Part shown: piece by piece, positions 50,389 to 59,264 of the stretch
Layout: each line of letters opens with the position of its first letter
Position numbering within the stretch: the first letter of the stretch is position 1
DNA from: Cellulophaga fucicola
GTDB taxonomy: Bacteria > Bacteroidota > Bacteroidia > Flavobacteriales > Flavobacteriaceae
Assembly: GCF_900119145.1 (NCBI RefSeq)
Contig: NZ_FPIY01000001.1
Location: 930,001 to 994,000 of the forward strand
Direction of reading: 5' to 3'
Length of the DNA stretch: 64,000 nt
Position numbers and translations under genes: made by a program
Notes under the pieces: generated by a model
What the model was told of the DNA's origin: nothing
Seen by the model: the letters and a program-made list of their open reading frames with translations, nothing else
The model's database searches: none

Positions 50389-52398
50389 ATGAAACAACTT
50401 TTAAGTATACTACTTTTCTCTTTATTTTTTTTAACTGCTCATAGTCAAGTAAGAACAAAGAATGAAATTTTAGAAAAAATTCAGGATAAAACTTTAGAAG
50501 AAATAAAAGAAGAGTTTAAAGAAATAAAACAAGAAGTTGAAGCCTCTATAAACTTATCTAATATAAGAATTTCTGGAGGCCCTTTAAACGATACTGAAAC
50601 AAAATATACTGTACCATACACAGCAAAAGAAGATGTAGATCTTGCTGAGTATTATAGTAACCGATTAAGTGAACTAGAGTTTTCTCAAGAAATAAAAAAC
50701 AATAAAACCGAACTTTCTTGGTTTAATGATTTTTATTTAATTGTCTACCCTAGATCTTTTAATACTAAAGGATTAGAAAATCCTAAAATTTTATTAGACA
50801 CTATATACTATTATGATGGTACTAAACAACATACATCTTTAACCAACTATAATACTGTTAACACCTTAAAGAAAATAGACAGTATTAGTATTTTATATAA
50901 ATACCAACGTTACAAAAAAGCCGAATTTATAGAGTTAAACAACAAGCACAATAAATCTAATGATGGTAAATTGTTTTTAAGTTTAATAGAAGATCATAAA
51001 ATAGAACTACAAATAGATTCTATTTTAGAAAGTAATATACTCTATATAGAGGCTTTAGACGCTAAAGGAAAACCTTTATGGGAAAAAAGTACTTTTAAAT
51101 CTAAGTCTAATATTAAATCTCAAGAAAAATACTTAGAAGAAGTTATTTTATTTTTAACCAATGCAATAGAAAAGATTGAAACAAAAGAAATTACAACTAA
51201 AGAAAAATACGCAGAATATATCTATAATTACCAACCAAGAAAAGAAATAAAAATAGATTATACACCAAAAACTATATTATTTAATAGTTATGCGGGTAAA
51301 GTATCTACAATAAAAGTTTATTTAAACCCAGGAATAGTTAATGTAGAAAAACGTTTAAACATTACTAACTCTACTATTTATAGCAACGGCGTAACTGTTG
51401 GTAGTTTAGATAATAATGATGGATTAATAGATAAAGCAGGAAAGTGGGTAATTAAACCAATTTATAGATCAATAACTCACAAATTACTAAATCACTATAC
51501 GGTAACAAAAGAAAATGATAGGCTTTTACATCAATTTAATAAAGAAAAAAAAGAATTAAGGCCGGTACCGTATATAATAAAAAATACAGAAGTATATAAT
51601 AATAAGTATATAGAAATATTTGTTCCTACTAACCAGAATAGAAAAACAGGTCTGCTAGACACAGAAACTTTAGAATATGTTTTAAAACCTGAAGAGAGAG
51701 AGTTGAAATTAAAAAAAGAGTATTACATATCTATTAAAGAGTCTGATACTGCTTCTGATTTTTTTGAGGTCTACAGGTTTGCAGATCACAAAAAAATATT
51801 TGAAGGTCACTTTTATAAAATAGAAATAGACAATGACCTTTTTATTGTAGAACATATTGAAGAAGCCTCAAAAGATGCATCTCGTTATATTCATAAAAAA
51901 GGTAAGTACTACTCTTACTATTATGATATTTACAATAACGAAGGAGTTAAATTAAATAAGGAATCTATCAACTATTTTCCTGACAAAGAAAATTTTGGAA
52001 AAGATGAATTACTTTTAGTAAATGATTCTAAAGACCAAATATATTTTATTGATAAAAAGCTAAGAAAACAAAAATTTAAATTAAAAAGGTTTAAGCAAGT
52101 AAAATCTTTTTCTAATGGCTTTGCAGCTGTTCAAGACCATAACAACAAATGGGGATATATAAACACTAAAGGAGACATAGTAATACCTTTAAAATATTCT
52201 AGAGCAAATTATTTTATAGGCAATTCTGCTTTAATAATGTTTAACAGTCAAAGCCATTTGATAGACACTAATGGTAAAGTTATTTTTACTTTTTCAGGCA
52301 ACATTATTAGATATTCTAGTGAACCAGATGCAACCAAGGCTACTTACACCATACAAAGCGGACAACTGTTTAACCATTTAGGCAAACTTTTAAATTAA
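50389..52398 (+). CDS. Exported WG-repeat protein
   Basis: 669 residues with a Sec signal peptide (MKQLLSILLFSLFFLTAHSQ). The middle is unassigned and the C-terminal third has WG-type beta repeats: GLIDKAGKWVIKPIYRSI, FSNGFAAVQDHNNKWGYINTKGDIVIPLKYSRA and SHLIDTNGKVIFTF. WG-repeat proteins are frequent in Bacteroidota and many are lipid- or surface-linked; function is usually unknown. A lipoprotein gene follows 56 bp later and a third gene after 25 bp, so the three may form an operon. Confidence 0.75.
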   Translation: MKQLLSILLFSLFFLTAHSQVRTKNEILEKIQDKTLEEIKEEFKEIKQEVEASINLSNIRISGGPLNDTETKYTVPYTAKEDVDLAEYYSNRLSELEFSQEIKNNKTELSWFNDFYLIVYPRSFNTKGLENPKILLDTIYYYDGTKQHTSLTNYNTVNTLKKIDSISILYKYQRYKKAEFIELNNKHNKSNDGKLFLSLIEDHKIELQIDSILESNILYIEALDAKGKPLWEKSTFKSKSNIKSQEKYLEEVILFLTNAIEKIETKEITTKEKYAEYIYNYQPRKEIKIDYTPKTILFNSYAGKVSTIKVYLNPGIVNVEKRLNITNSTIYSNGVTVGSLDNNDGLIDKAGKWVIKPIYRSITHKLLNHYTVTKENDRLLHQFNKEKKELRPVPYIIKNTEVYNNKYIEIFVPTNQNRKTGLLDTETLEYVLKPEERELKLKKEYYISIKESDTASDFFEVYRFADHKKIFEGHFYKIEIDNDLFIVEHIEEASKDASRYIHKKGKYYSYYYDIYNNEGVKLNKESINYFPDKENFGKDELLLVNDSKDQIYFIDKKLRKQKFKLKRFKQVKSFSNGFAAVQDHNNKWGYINTKGDIVIPLKYSRANYFIGNSALIMFNSQSHLIDTNGKVIFTFSGNIIRYSSEPDATKATYTIQSGQLFNHLGKLLN

Positions 52399-52454
52399 TA
52401 TTAAAGTATAAAATAACTATAATCCAAAGAATGAATCAATCTAATTTATAACTT

Positions 52455-53564
52455 ATGAAACGCTACTTAAAATTAACTTTAGTATTAAGCTGTATTTTAC
52501 TATGTACTAGTTGTGTAGAACTAAATACAAATTATGATACTTTTTACATTAATACAGACCTAGAAGACGTGCTAGAAACGCCTACTGATGCTGATATTAA
52601 AAATTTACTATCAGAACCATCTGTTTGTACATATGTAACCTTAGAGGATAAAAAGTTATTTGTTCCTGTTAATTACAGAGCAATTGAAAGTGGTGTTGGT
52701 AAGTATAGAGTTAAGGTAGGAGATTTAATGATTACCGAAGAGGTTAACAACTATAATCCAATACGATTTTTTAACAACCAACAAGATTTAAGGGCAGATG
52801 GTTTAAGAAATACTTTCTTGTTTTTTATACCCAGTAAAGACTCCTTAGCCATAACTAAAGAAAAATTAATAAAGCAACGTGATAGAGTTGATTATGCAGA
52901 CAGTACAAGCATAATATCTGGTTTAGAATTAATTCACTTTAAATATAATAAGTTAAAAAAAGGTTTTGATCTTTTTCATAGTCAAAAAATACCAGGTTTA
53001 GATAAAGACATTACAACGACAGAACTTTTATATGAAAATATTGACATACTACGTATGGCAAAACATTTAAATGATGAAAACCAAAAAGAACTAAATTGGG
53101 AAAAACTACACAATGTTGTTCCAGTACATTTTCCAAGATATTTTAACTCACTAATAGATACCGTTGTGGCGTATACAAAACAACAACCTAATAATTATAG
53201 GTATACTTACGACCCTAATGATTTGTTTTTTGAATTTTCAATTGTAAAAGATTCATCTCTTGTTACGTTACTAAAAGACTTAAAGGAAACACCAATTAAA
53301 GAAGAAATAAACATAAAAAATAAATACGCTAAAGAATCTTTACGTGTACTTAAAGATCATGCTAGTTACAGATCTAACTATATCGAAATTTTATACACCG
53401 AAGATGAAAATACATTTTTTATGAATGATGGTTTTGATGGCCATATTTTATCTTTTTTACCAGGCAAAGAACTATTATTTGTTTTAGATAACGATAATCC
53501 TAAATATTATAATAATGAAATTTATTATAAATATTTTAAAGAAGTATTGCTCCCTAAATTATAA
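52455..53564 (+). CDS. Lipoprotein of unknown function
   Basis: 369 residues with a lipoprotein signal (LVLSCILLCTSC, lipid-bearing Cys in CTSCVEL). No domain is recognised. The protein is mixed alpha/beta with charged stretches. It has the weak helix DILRMAKHLNDENQKEL and ends near NDNPKYYNNEIYYKYF. It lies between the WG-repeat gene and a 177-residue cytoplasmic protein. Confidence 0.6.
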   Translation: MKRYLKLTLVLSCILLCTSCVELNTNYDTFYINTDLEDVLETPTDADIKNLLSEPSVCTYVTLEDKKLFVPVNYRAIESGVGKYRVKVGDLMITEEVNNYNPIRFFNNQQDLRADGLRNTFLFFIPSKDSLAITKEKLIKQRDRVDYADSTSIISGLELIHFKYNKLKKGFDLFHSQKIPGLDKDITTTELLYENIDILRMAKHLNDENQKELNWEKLHNVVPVHFPRYFNSLIDTVVAYTKQQPNNYRYTYDPNDLFFEFSIVKDSSLVTLLKDLKETPIKEEINIKNKYAKESLRVLKDHASYRSNYIEILYTEDENTFFMNDGFDGHILSFLPGKELLFVLDNDNPKYYNNEIYYKYFKEVLLPKL

Positions 53565-53589
53565 ATTAAGCAGTAAAGTATAAACAATA

Positions 53590-54123
53590 ATGCCTCTAGA
53601 CTTAATATATACAAAAACCGATAAGTGGATTTTATCTAAAGTCACTGCCAATTATAAAACTTGGCAAGAAAAATTCTATTTTTATACCACACATCTAAAC
53701 TTTACAGATGTAGAAAATTTAGTCCTTTTTTTAAAGGACGATTTTAAGTTGTCTGATAAAAACAGAACTGACATATTTAACGATGTTACCAATAGTAATA
53801 AAGACTTTTTTGAGTTAAAAGTGCTTAATAACACCATAACTATTACAGAACTACAATTACAGCTACTACAATCTAAAGAAACCCTTATAGATTGGGAAGA
53901 TTGGTCTTTTATATTTAGAAAAACTAATAACAACGATTATTATCTGTGGGTTTTTCTTGGTGGTATTGCAAACCAAGTTCGCGAAATAAAATTAAGCGCT
54001 ACCCAAATAAAAGAGTGGAAAGAAATAGGAAATACATATAGTAAAAAGTTGGCTTTAGAACTTAAACAAAAAAATTCTGAAACCTACAATAATGCTATCA
54101 ATAACAATAGAAGAGTACTCTAA
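53590..54123 (+). CDS. Cytoplasmic protein of unknown function
   Basis: 177 residues without signal or membrane segment, the only clearly intracellular product after 50.3 kb. Motifs include TDVENLVLFLKDDFKLSDKN, DWEDWSFIFRKTNNNDYYLWVFLG and IKLSATQIKEWKEIGNTYSKKLALEL. Size, charge and position behind two exported proteins are reminiscent of immunity or chaperone-like partners, but no homology was recognised. Confidence 0.6.
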   Translation: MPLDLIYTKTDKWILSKVTANYKTWQEKFYFYTTHLNFTDVENLVLFLKDDFKLSDKNRTDIFNDVTNSNKDFFELKVLNNTITITELQLQLLQSKETLIDWEDWSFIFRKTNNNDYYLWVFLGGIANQVREIKLSATQIKEWKEIGNTYSKKLALELKQKNSETYNNAINNNRRVL

Positions 54124-54190
54124 TTTATAACTAGATATACATTTCTAAATTTTAGTTTAAAGCCTATAATTATACTAAAATACAACAAAC

Positions 54191-54226
54191 ACTTACGAAT
54201 ATTAATTGTCTATTAAATACGTAAGC
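54191..54226. repeat. Dispersed intergenic element, copy 2, within an imperfect hairpin
   Basis: ACTTACGAATATTAATTG (54191-54208) matches copy 1. It forms the left side of an imperfect hairpin whose right arm is ATTAAATACGTAAG (54212-54225), so the two ends pair as CTTACG/CGTAAG. Confidence 0.5.
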
Positions 54227-54329
54227 TAATATAGTTAGTATTGATTATTATTTAGTCTGTTATATTTTAAAATAGACAAACCTAGAATTTAAAATAGCAG
54301 CAGAACTACAATAATTTAGTAGATGTATT

Positions 54330-55322
54330 ATGAAAAACAATTTTAAACTATTTGTTGGTTTCACCACACTAATAATCGCACTTCTGTATTTTTTAAAACC
54401 TAGCAAAGAAACTACAGATACTCAACAAAAAGATACTTCTACAAAAAAATCAGAATCATATATTATAGAAGAATTACCAGAAAAATATAAAAACTACAAA
54501 ACGCTAGATAGCATTACAAATAAAGACTTAAGTATTACAACTTTTAAAAGTATTAACGAGAAATTTGCTTTTAGGGTTAATGACTCTATAATAGGCTTAA
54601 AAACAAATACAGAATTAAACAATAATAAAGATAGTATTGTAACAAGTTTTTATAGGATAGACCAATTTGGTACTGTTTTAGACTCTATTTCTTTTTTAAA
54701 TACATATGTATTTCAGCACAACTCTTATCTTGTATATGCAAAAAAAGATTACTATTTAAGTTTTCTTATAGATGGTGATAAAACACTAAAGCCAATACAT
54801 TTAAAAAATGACAACAATACTTATAGCGAAATAGAAGCTAGAGAAATTGCAGAGAATAGTGATTCTGCAACAACAAGCTATGTAAATGATAGTACCACTA
54901 ATAAACATTTACTTAAAGTTACATTCCTAAAACAAGGTGTATGGTCTTATATAACTGTTGACGATAGTTTTTCTGTTTCAGAAAATTACGGAGAATATAA
55001 CACCATGCAATTTAAAGAATTAGACCAGAAAACCAATCTAGACTATTTTCATAAAGAAGAATGGGAAAAAAACACTATGTCTGGCGGGTTATATGCTACT
55101 GGAGGAAGATCCCAACACTGGATAGGTACATCTTACTTTACTATTTATTCATTCCAAAATATAAAGTTTAAAAAAGGATTTACTAGATGGTTTACAAATG
55201 ATAAAAGATTGCTAATGCCTTATGAAATTTATGAAAATCCTAACAAAAAATTTATTTTAATTAGAGAAATGATGGATACTTATGGGTGTGAATATACTTT
55301 AATTAAGAATACTAAAGAATAA
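54330..55322 (+). CDS. Membrane-anchored protein of unknown function
   Basis: 330 residues with an N-terminal membrane helix (LFVGFTTLIIALLYFL, residues 6-21) and a hydrophilic body. There is a Lys/Thr/Asp-rich linker and later the motifs YRIDQFGTVLDSISFLNTY, SYLVYAKKDYYLSFL and YNTMQFKELDQK. No recognised domain. Probably exported with an uncleaved anchor. Confidence 0.6.
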   Translation: MKNNFKLFVGFTTLIIALLYFLKPSKETTDTQQKDTSTKKSESYIIEELPEKYKNYKTLDSITNKDLSITTFKSINEKFAFRVNDSIIGLKTNTELNNNKDSIVTSFYRIDQFGTVLDSISFLNTYVFQHNSYLVYAKKDYYLSFLIDGDKTLKPIHLKNDNNTYSEIEAREIAENSDSATTSYVNDSTTNKHLLKVTFLKQGVWSYITVDDSFSVSENYGEYNTMQFKELDQKTNLDYFHKEEWEKNTMSGGLYATGGRSQHWIGTSYFTIYSFQNIKFKKGFTRWFTNDKRLLMPYEIYENPNKKFILIREMMDTYGCEYTLIKNTKE

Positions 55323-55373
55323 CTTTTACATACCAATCTATTATTTATACTAACCGCCTAAAATTAAAACCAA

Positions 55374-56237
55374 ATGATTAAAAAGTCAATATTATGTTTA
55401 TTACTTTTAGTAATAGTGTCTTGCAATAAAGACAAAAATACTAGTGATAAAATAACGGAATTAGAGAATCAAATTAAGCATCAAAAAATAATAAACACCT
55501 CTCTAGAAGAGTATAATGAACAGCTTAAAAGATCTAAAGAAAACCTTAAAAATAAGAAATCTGAAAGTCTAGAACTGAAAAAGACCATCAGCTTTGTAAT
55601 AGCAGAAAGTTTAGACATTCTTTCTGATAAAAAAGAAATGATTCAGTATGTTTTTGATGATTTTGATATTAAAACAAATGATGCAGGCAGAGCTATAGCA
55701 ATGAACAGTTCTTTCTTCTATTGCTATAACCCAGATTTGTTCGGTTTTGACACAAAAGATGATTATTATTCCTTTTTAATTTCTAAAATAGATAGAAGTC
55801 CCGAGAATTTAAGAAAAATACTAACTCCACAAGTAAAAGACAATATTTATAGCTTATTTAAAAATAATAATATTTATAAAGAATCTGGATCAGAGGCAAT
55901 GTTAAAAGCTTCATTATTAATTTATGAAGACTTAAGAGAACAAGAAGATTTAATGGCTCAAATATATACTCTAGGTGTAGCGCAAAATAGAACAAAAACT
56001 CTAGAGCTAGTTTCTGAAATTGCCTCAGAAGAAGTACAATCAATTTTAAAGTATGAAAACTACACTAGTTATGATCGTGCAGGATATTTAAAATTACAAG
56101 ATAGAATTTGGTATTTATATACTTTTTGGGCTAGAAGACATCATGAAGGTAATGCAGATTATGTTTATGAGTTACTTAAAGAGTTTCATACTAATGTAGC
56201 TGCAGAAGAGTTAGTTACAGATGATATAGAGTTGTAA
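55374..56237 (+). CDS. Coiled-coil lipoprotein of unknown function
   Basis: 287 residues. Lipobox LLLVIVSC puts the lipidated Cys at 17. Residues about 23-72 are a coiled coil (DKITELENQIKHQKIINTSL, EEYNEQLKRSKENLKNK). The remainder is helical, with AGRAIAMNSSFFYCYN and an aromatic stretch RIWYLYTFWARRHHEG near the C-terminus. No named family. Confidence 0.62.
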   Translation: MIKKSILCLLLLVIVSCNKDKNTSDKITELENQIKHQKIINTSLEEYNEQLKRSKENLKNKKSESLELKKTISFVIAESLDILSDKKEMIQYVFDDFDIKTNDAGRAIAMNSSFFYCYNPDLFGFDTKDDYYSFLISKIDRSPENLRKILTPQVKDNIYSLFKNNNIYKESGSEAMLKASLLIYEDLREQEDLMAQIYTLGVAQNRTKTLELVSEIASEEVQSILKYENYTSYDRAGYLKLQDRIWYLYTFWARRHHEGNADYVYELLKEFHTNVAAEELVTDDIEL

Positions 56238-56295
56238 ACAGCACATAATATTGTTTTACTATATCTAACAGATATTTAAAATAGATTAATTACAT

Positions 56296-56727
56296 ATGAA
56301 CAAATTTTACTTTATTTTACTGGTACTCTTAACCGCATCTTGTAGTGGGCAGGATTTTTCTATAAACGATTTTATAACGCAAAAATTAGAATCAAAAAAC
56401 AAAAAAATCCTTATTGTAGAGTGTTATTGCGATAATGGCGTTACTGTTAAAAAAACAGATGATACGCTTATAACTATTAATGTAAAAGGCAATTTATCTA
56501 GTTTAGGCTACCACGGAAAACAAACAGCACCTAAAAAAATTGATAAAGAAACGTTATTATTTAGGGTTGTAGAAACCAAGGATACTTTAACAATAATTAG
56601 TAAAGAATGGACACATATGCACCATAGATATCTAATTAAAGATTTAAATATTAGTATACCTAAAAATATGAAATACGAGATTAAAAAAATATTGGGAGTA
56701 GATCTTGAAGGCAGAAAAACAAACTGA
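56296..56727 (+). CDS. Small lipoprotein of unknown function
   Basis: 143 residues with lipobox LLTASC (Cys16). The mature part has alternating beta segments, KKILIVECYCDNGVTV, TLITINVKGNLSSLG, LFRVVETKDTLTIIS and DLNISIPKNMKYEI, which recall DUF4097-like or adhesin-type beta repeats. The match is too weak to name. Confidence 0.55.
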   Translation: MNKFYFILLVLLTASCSGQDFSINDFITQKLESKNKKILIVECYCDNGVTVKKTDDTLITINVKGNLSSLGYHGKQTAPKKIDKETLLFRVVETKDTLTIISKEWTHMHHRYLIKDLNISIPKNMKYEIKKILGVDLEGRKTN

Positions 56728-56809
56728 TTTATTCACTCAAAAAAAACCTGTTTAACCTTATAAAAATATACACACAATTATTAACCATTTTATATAAAAC
56801 AATTACTTA

Positions 56810-57247
56810 ATGAAAAAATTACTTTGCGCCCTAGTTTGTGGATTACTATTAGTTTCTTGTTCATCTGACGACGACAATACCACTAAAACTCTTGATGAAA
56901 AAATAGCTGAAGACTCTTGGTATTTTCAAAGACATGGAGAAACTTGTTCTAATGACTTTGACCTACAAGAAGGCGGTCTTTTTGAGTTACGCTTTTTACC
57001 AGATAATACCTTAGAATTTACAGATCCAGGTTATTTAACTAGTTCTTCTTATATGCTAAACGGAGAAGAACTAACGGTTACTACAGTATACACTTTACCT
57101 TCTGGAAGCACACGAGAATTTGTTGGGAACTATGTATACTCTGCAGAAACAGATTCTTTTACAGGCAACAATACATTTACAGCTTATGATAATACAGAGG
57201 TTCTTTGGACTTGCCAAGGTACAGCTAGTATTTTTGGTAAGCAGTAA
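56810..57247 (+). CDS. Small lipoprotein, lipocalin-like
   Basis: 145 residues with lipobox LLVSC followed by SSDDDN, a Bacteroidota outer-membrane lipoprotein export-type acidic tail after the Cys. KIAEDSWYFQRHGETC and SYMLNGEELTVTTVYTLPSG are compatible with the lipocalin-like families that are common in this phylum. A strong terminator follows. Confidence 0.65.
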   Translation: MKKLLCALVCGLLLVSCSSDDDNTTKTLDEKIAEDSWYFQRHGETCSNDFDLQEGGLFELRFLPDNTLEFTDPGYLTSSSYMLNGEELTVTTVYTLPSGSTREFVGNYVYSAETDSFTGNNTFTAYDNTEVLWTCQGTASIFGKQ

Positions 57248-57299
57248 AACATTTATTACTAGTTAGTTTAGCTAGCTACTGCCCTATTTATGATATGTT

Positions 57300-57334
57300 A
57301 AGGGTGCAAATCTAAAAGGTTTGCACCCTTTTTT
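57300..57334 (+). terminator. Intrinsic terminator
   Basis: Stem AAGGGTGCAAA/TTTGCACCCTT with a 9-nt loop and T-tail, 52 bp after the lipoprotein stop. Confidence 0.93.
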
Positions 57335-57367
57335 AATTTACATCATTTTGCAAAGTTGTAAACCTAA

Positions 57368-57410
57368 ATATACATTAAGTCCCCACGAAAATATATTGTT
57401 ATATAAAAAC
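57368..57410 (+). repeat. Conserved intergenic element, copy A
   Basis: ATATACATTAAGT then CCACGAAAAT and ATATTG...TAAAAAC; the same order is found at 59136-59199 with a 21-bp insertion. It lies 64-106 bp before a lipoprotein gene, in a promoter-like position. Confidence 0.55.
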
Positions 57411-57473
57411 GTCTTCACTATATGGTATCTTTAAAATACTATAAAACACAACACTAATTTTAGTACTTAAAAA

Positions 57474-58568
57474 ATGATGATTAAAAATTCAATTTTACTT
57501 ATAACTCTATTTACAATACTAAATTCTTGTAACTCTCAAAAAAAGGAAGATCCACTTATAACAGAAATAAACACAGATATTTCTGAAATAGAAAATTTAA
57601 TTAAAGGTGGAAATTCACCTTTAGGAATTAGTTTAAGTTCTGGAGATAGTGAGCCATTTAACCCCGAAAACAAACACAACTTTGAGAATAAAAAAGAGCA
57701 ACAATCAGATAGTATTATAAACGCCTTTATAGATTCAATAGCTGTTGATCAAACTATAATTGAGCCATATAATTCTATAGATATAGATTTTGATGACTTA
57801 GATATTATACAGCGAACTGGTATAAAACTATTTCATTATCATGATCATCCAGAAGATATTCCGTTTTATACAATGAAAAATATAACTTTTTTAGATGGTA
57901 CTACTACTAAAGCTAAAGGCAAGAATATTACCGATAAGGAAATAATGAAAAGGTATTACAACGGAGAAGAATTAAGTGATATTGAACTATATGTAGAAAA
58001 TAAACAAGCTTTTAAAGAATGTTTTATTATTAAAGATGATAAGCCAGTTAAGAGTATAGAATTTGAATTTACTAGATTCAAAAGAAACAGAAAAACCTAT
58101 ACATTAAAAAGCAAAGGAGATACAATAAATACCAAATATGGTACAATTTATCTTGAAGGTATTACCAACAACTCAGTAGCATTACGCGTACCTACAGAAA
58201 TTGCAGATTTCACTGAATTAAATGCCTTATATAAAGATGGTAGATCTCTAAAAAGAACAGGAGGCTCAGAGAGTACTTCTTTTTCTAACAAGAAAAAGGA
58301 ATACTATAAAAATTATATAGACGTATTAAAAAAAGCAAAAATAGAAGTTGCTGAAAAAAGAATACAAACAGAGAAACAGTTACTAAAGTACATAGAAAAA
58401 CAAAGTGCACCTTTTAAAGAGGATGTAGCTTATACGCTATTAAATGTGAATTACAAAGGACCAGTTAACTCTTTAAAACTAACAGTTTCAGATATTAAAA
58501 GTCAAAAAATTATACATAATGTAACTTATAATTTTAAGATTGAAGACATTTTATATAAAGAATTATAA
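57474..58568 (+). CDS. Lipoprotein of unknown function
   Basis: 364 residues with lipobox LFTILNSC (lipid Cys19). After a Glu/Ser-rich segment come IAVDQTIIEPYNSIDIDFDDLD, VENKQAFKECFIIKDDKPV and a helical stretch with KKAKIEVAEKRIQTEKQLLKYI. No recognised domain. The upstream element at 57368-57410 is shared with the MORN gene at 59265. Confidence 0.6.
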   Translation: MMIKNSILLITLFTILNSCNSQKKEDPLITEINTDISEIENLIKGGNSPLGISLSSGDSEPFNPENKHNFENKKEQQSDSIINAFIDSIAVDQTIIEPYNSIDIDFDDLDIIQRTGIKLFHYHDHPEDIPFYTMKNITFLDGTTTKAKGKNITDKEIMKRYYNGEELSDIELYVENKQAFKECFIIKDDKPVKSIEFEFTRFKRNRKTYTLKSKGDTINTKYGTIYLEGITNNSVALRVPTEIADFTELNALYKDGRSLKRTGGSESTSFSNKKKEYYKNYIDVLKKAKIEVAEKRIQTEKQLLKYIEKQSAPFKEDVAYTLLNVNYKGPVNSLKLTVSDIKSQKIIHNVTYNFKIEDILYKEL

Positions 58569-58643
58569 CAACAGATACTATTACTACTATTAGAGTTTAA
58601 ATGCATACAAACACTAATTAAAGCATCTTCTAAATCTAATAAA

Positions 58644-59084
58644 ATGAAAAATATAAGCATCTTAATCCTAATTTTTAGTATTGCTACATCTTGTAATGAT
58701 GATAGTAAAATGAAAGACCTAGAAAACAGAATTTTAAATATTGAAAACAAGAATAAAATACTATCTGACAGCCTACATAATGTAACTACCAAATTTGTGA
58801 CACCTTTTCAGCTTTATGAAAAAATAGTTTTATCAGAATTAAAAACTCCTCCTAATAAAATAATAGCAAATTACGAGGCTTTAATAAAAAATTACCCAGA
58901 TTCTTTTTGGCAGCACGAAGCAAAAAAGAGAGTAGAAAATATTAAGAATAGAAAAGAATACTGGTCTGAAAAAGATGGTTGGAAATTACCTAGCAAAAAG
59001 ACCCCTAAAATAAAAATTCCAAAAGTAATTATACCTCCTCCACTTTACGAGCCAGATCCAACAATAAATTGTCCTGGTTGCTAA
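58644..59084 (+). CDS. Small coiled-coil lipoprotein with Pro-rich CPGC tail
   Basis: 146 residues. Lipobox IATSC (Cys16), then a coiled coil (MKDLENRILNIENKNKILSD), a TPR-like helix pair (IIANYEALIKNYPDSFWQHEA) and a Lys/Pro-rich tail (KTPKIKIPKVIIPPPLYEP) ending TINCPGC. The two tail Cys could form a disulphide or bind metal. Not recognised. Confidence 0.6.
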   Translation: MKNISILILIFSIATSCNDDSKMKDLENRILNIENKNKILSDSLHNVTTKFVTPFQLYEKIVLSELKTPPNKIIANYEALIKNYPDSFWQHEAKKRVENIKNRKEYWSEKDGWKLPSKKTPKIKIPKVIIPPPLYEPDPTINCPGC

Positions 59085-59135
59085 ATAAAGTTAACTTGTA
59101 AATAAGAGCTATTTTTATTTTATAATTAAAATTAG

Positions 59136-59199
59136 ATATACATTAAGTGTACACGAAAATAAACTCTAAAGGGAACAAAATATATTGCTGCGTAAAAAC
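59136..59199 (+). repeat. Conserved intergenic element, copy B
   Basis: Shares ATATACATTAAGT, CACGAAAAT, ATATTG and TAAAAAC with copy A (57368-57410). A 21-bp block between AAAAT direct repeats is present here and absent from A, as if lost or gained by slippage. It lies 66-129 bp before the MORN gene. Confidence 0.55.
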
Positions 59200-59264
59200 A
59201 CTTAAACTAAAGCTTACCTTTAAAAAAGATAATAACATTACCATAAAATAAAACCTTTTATAAA

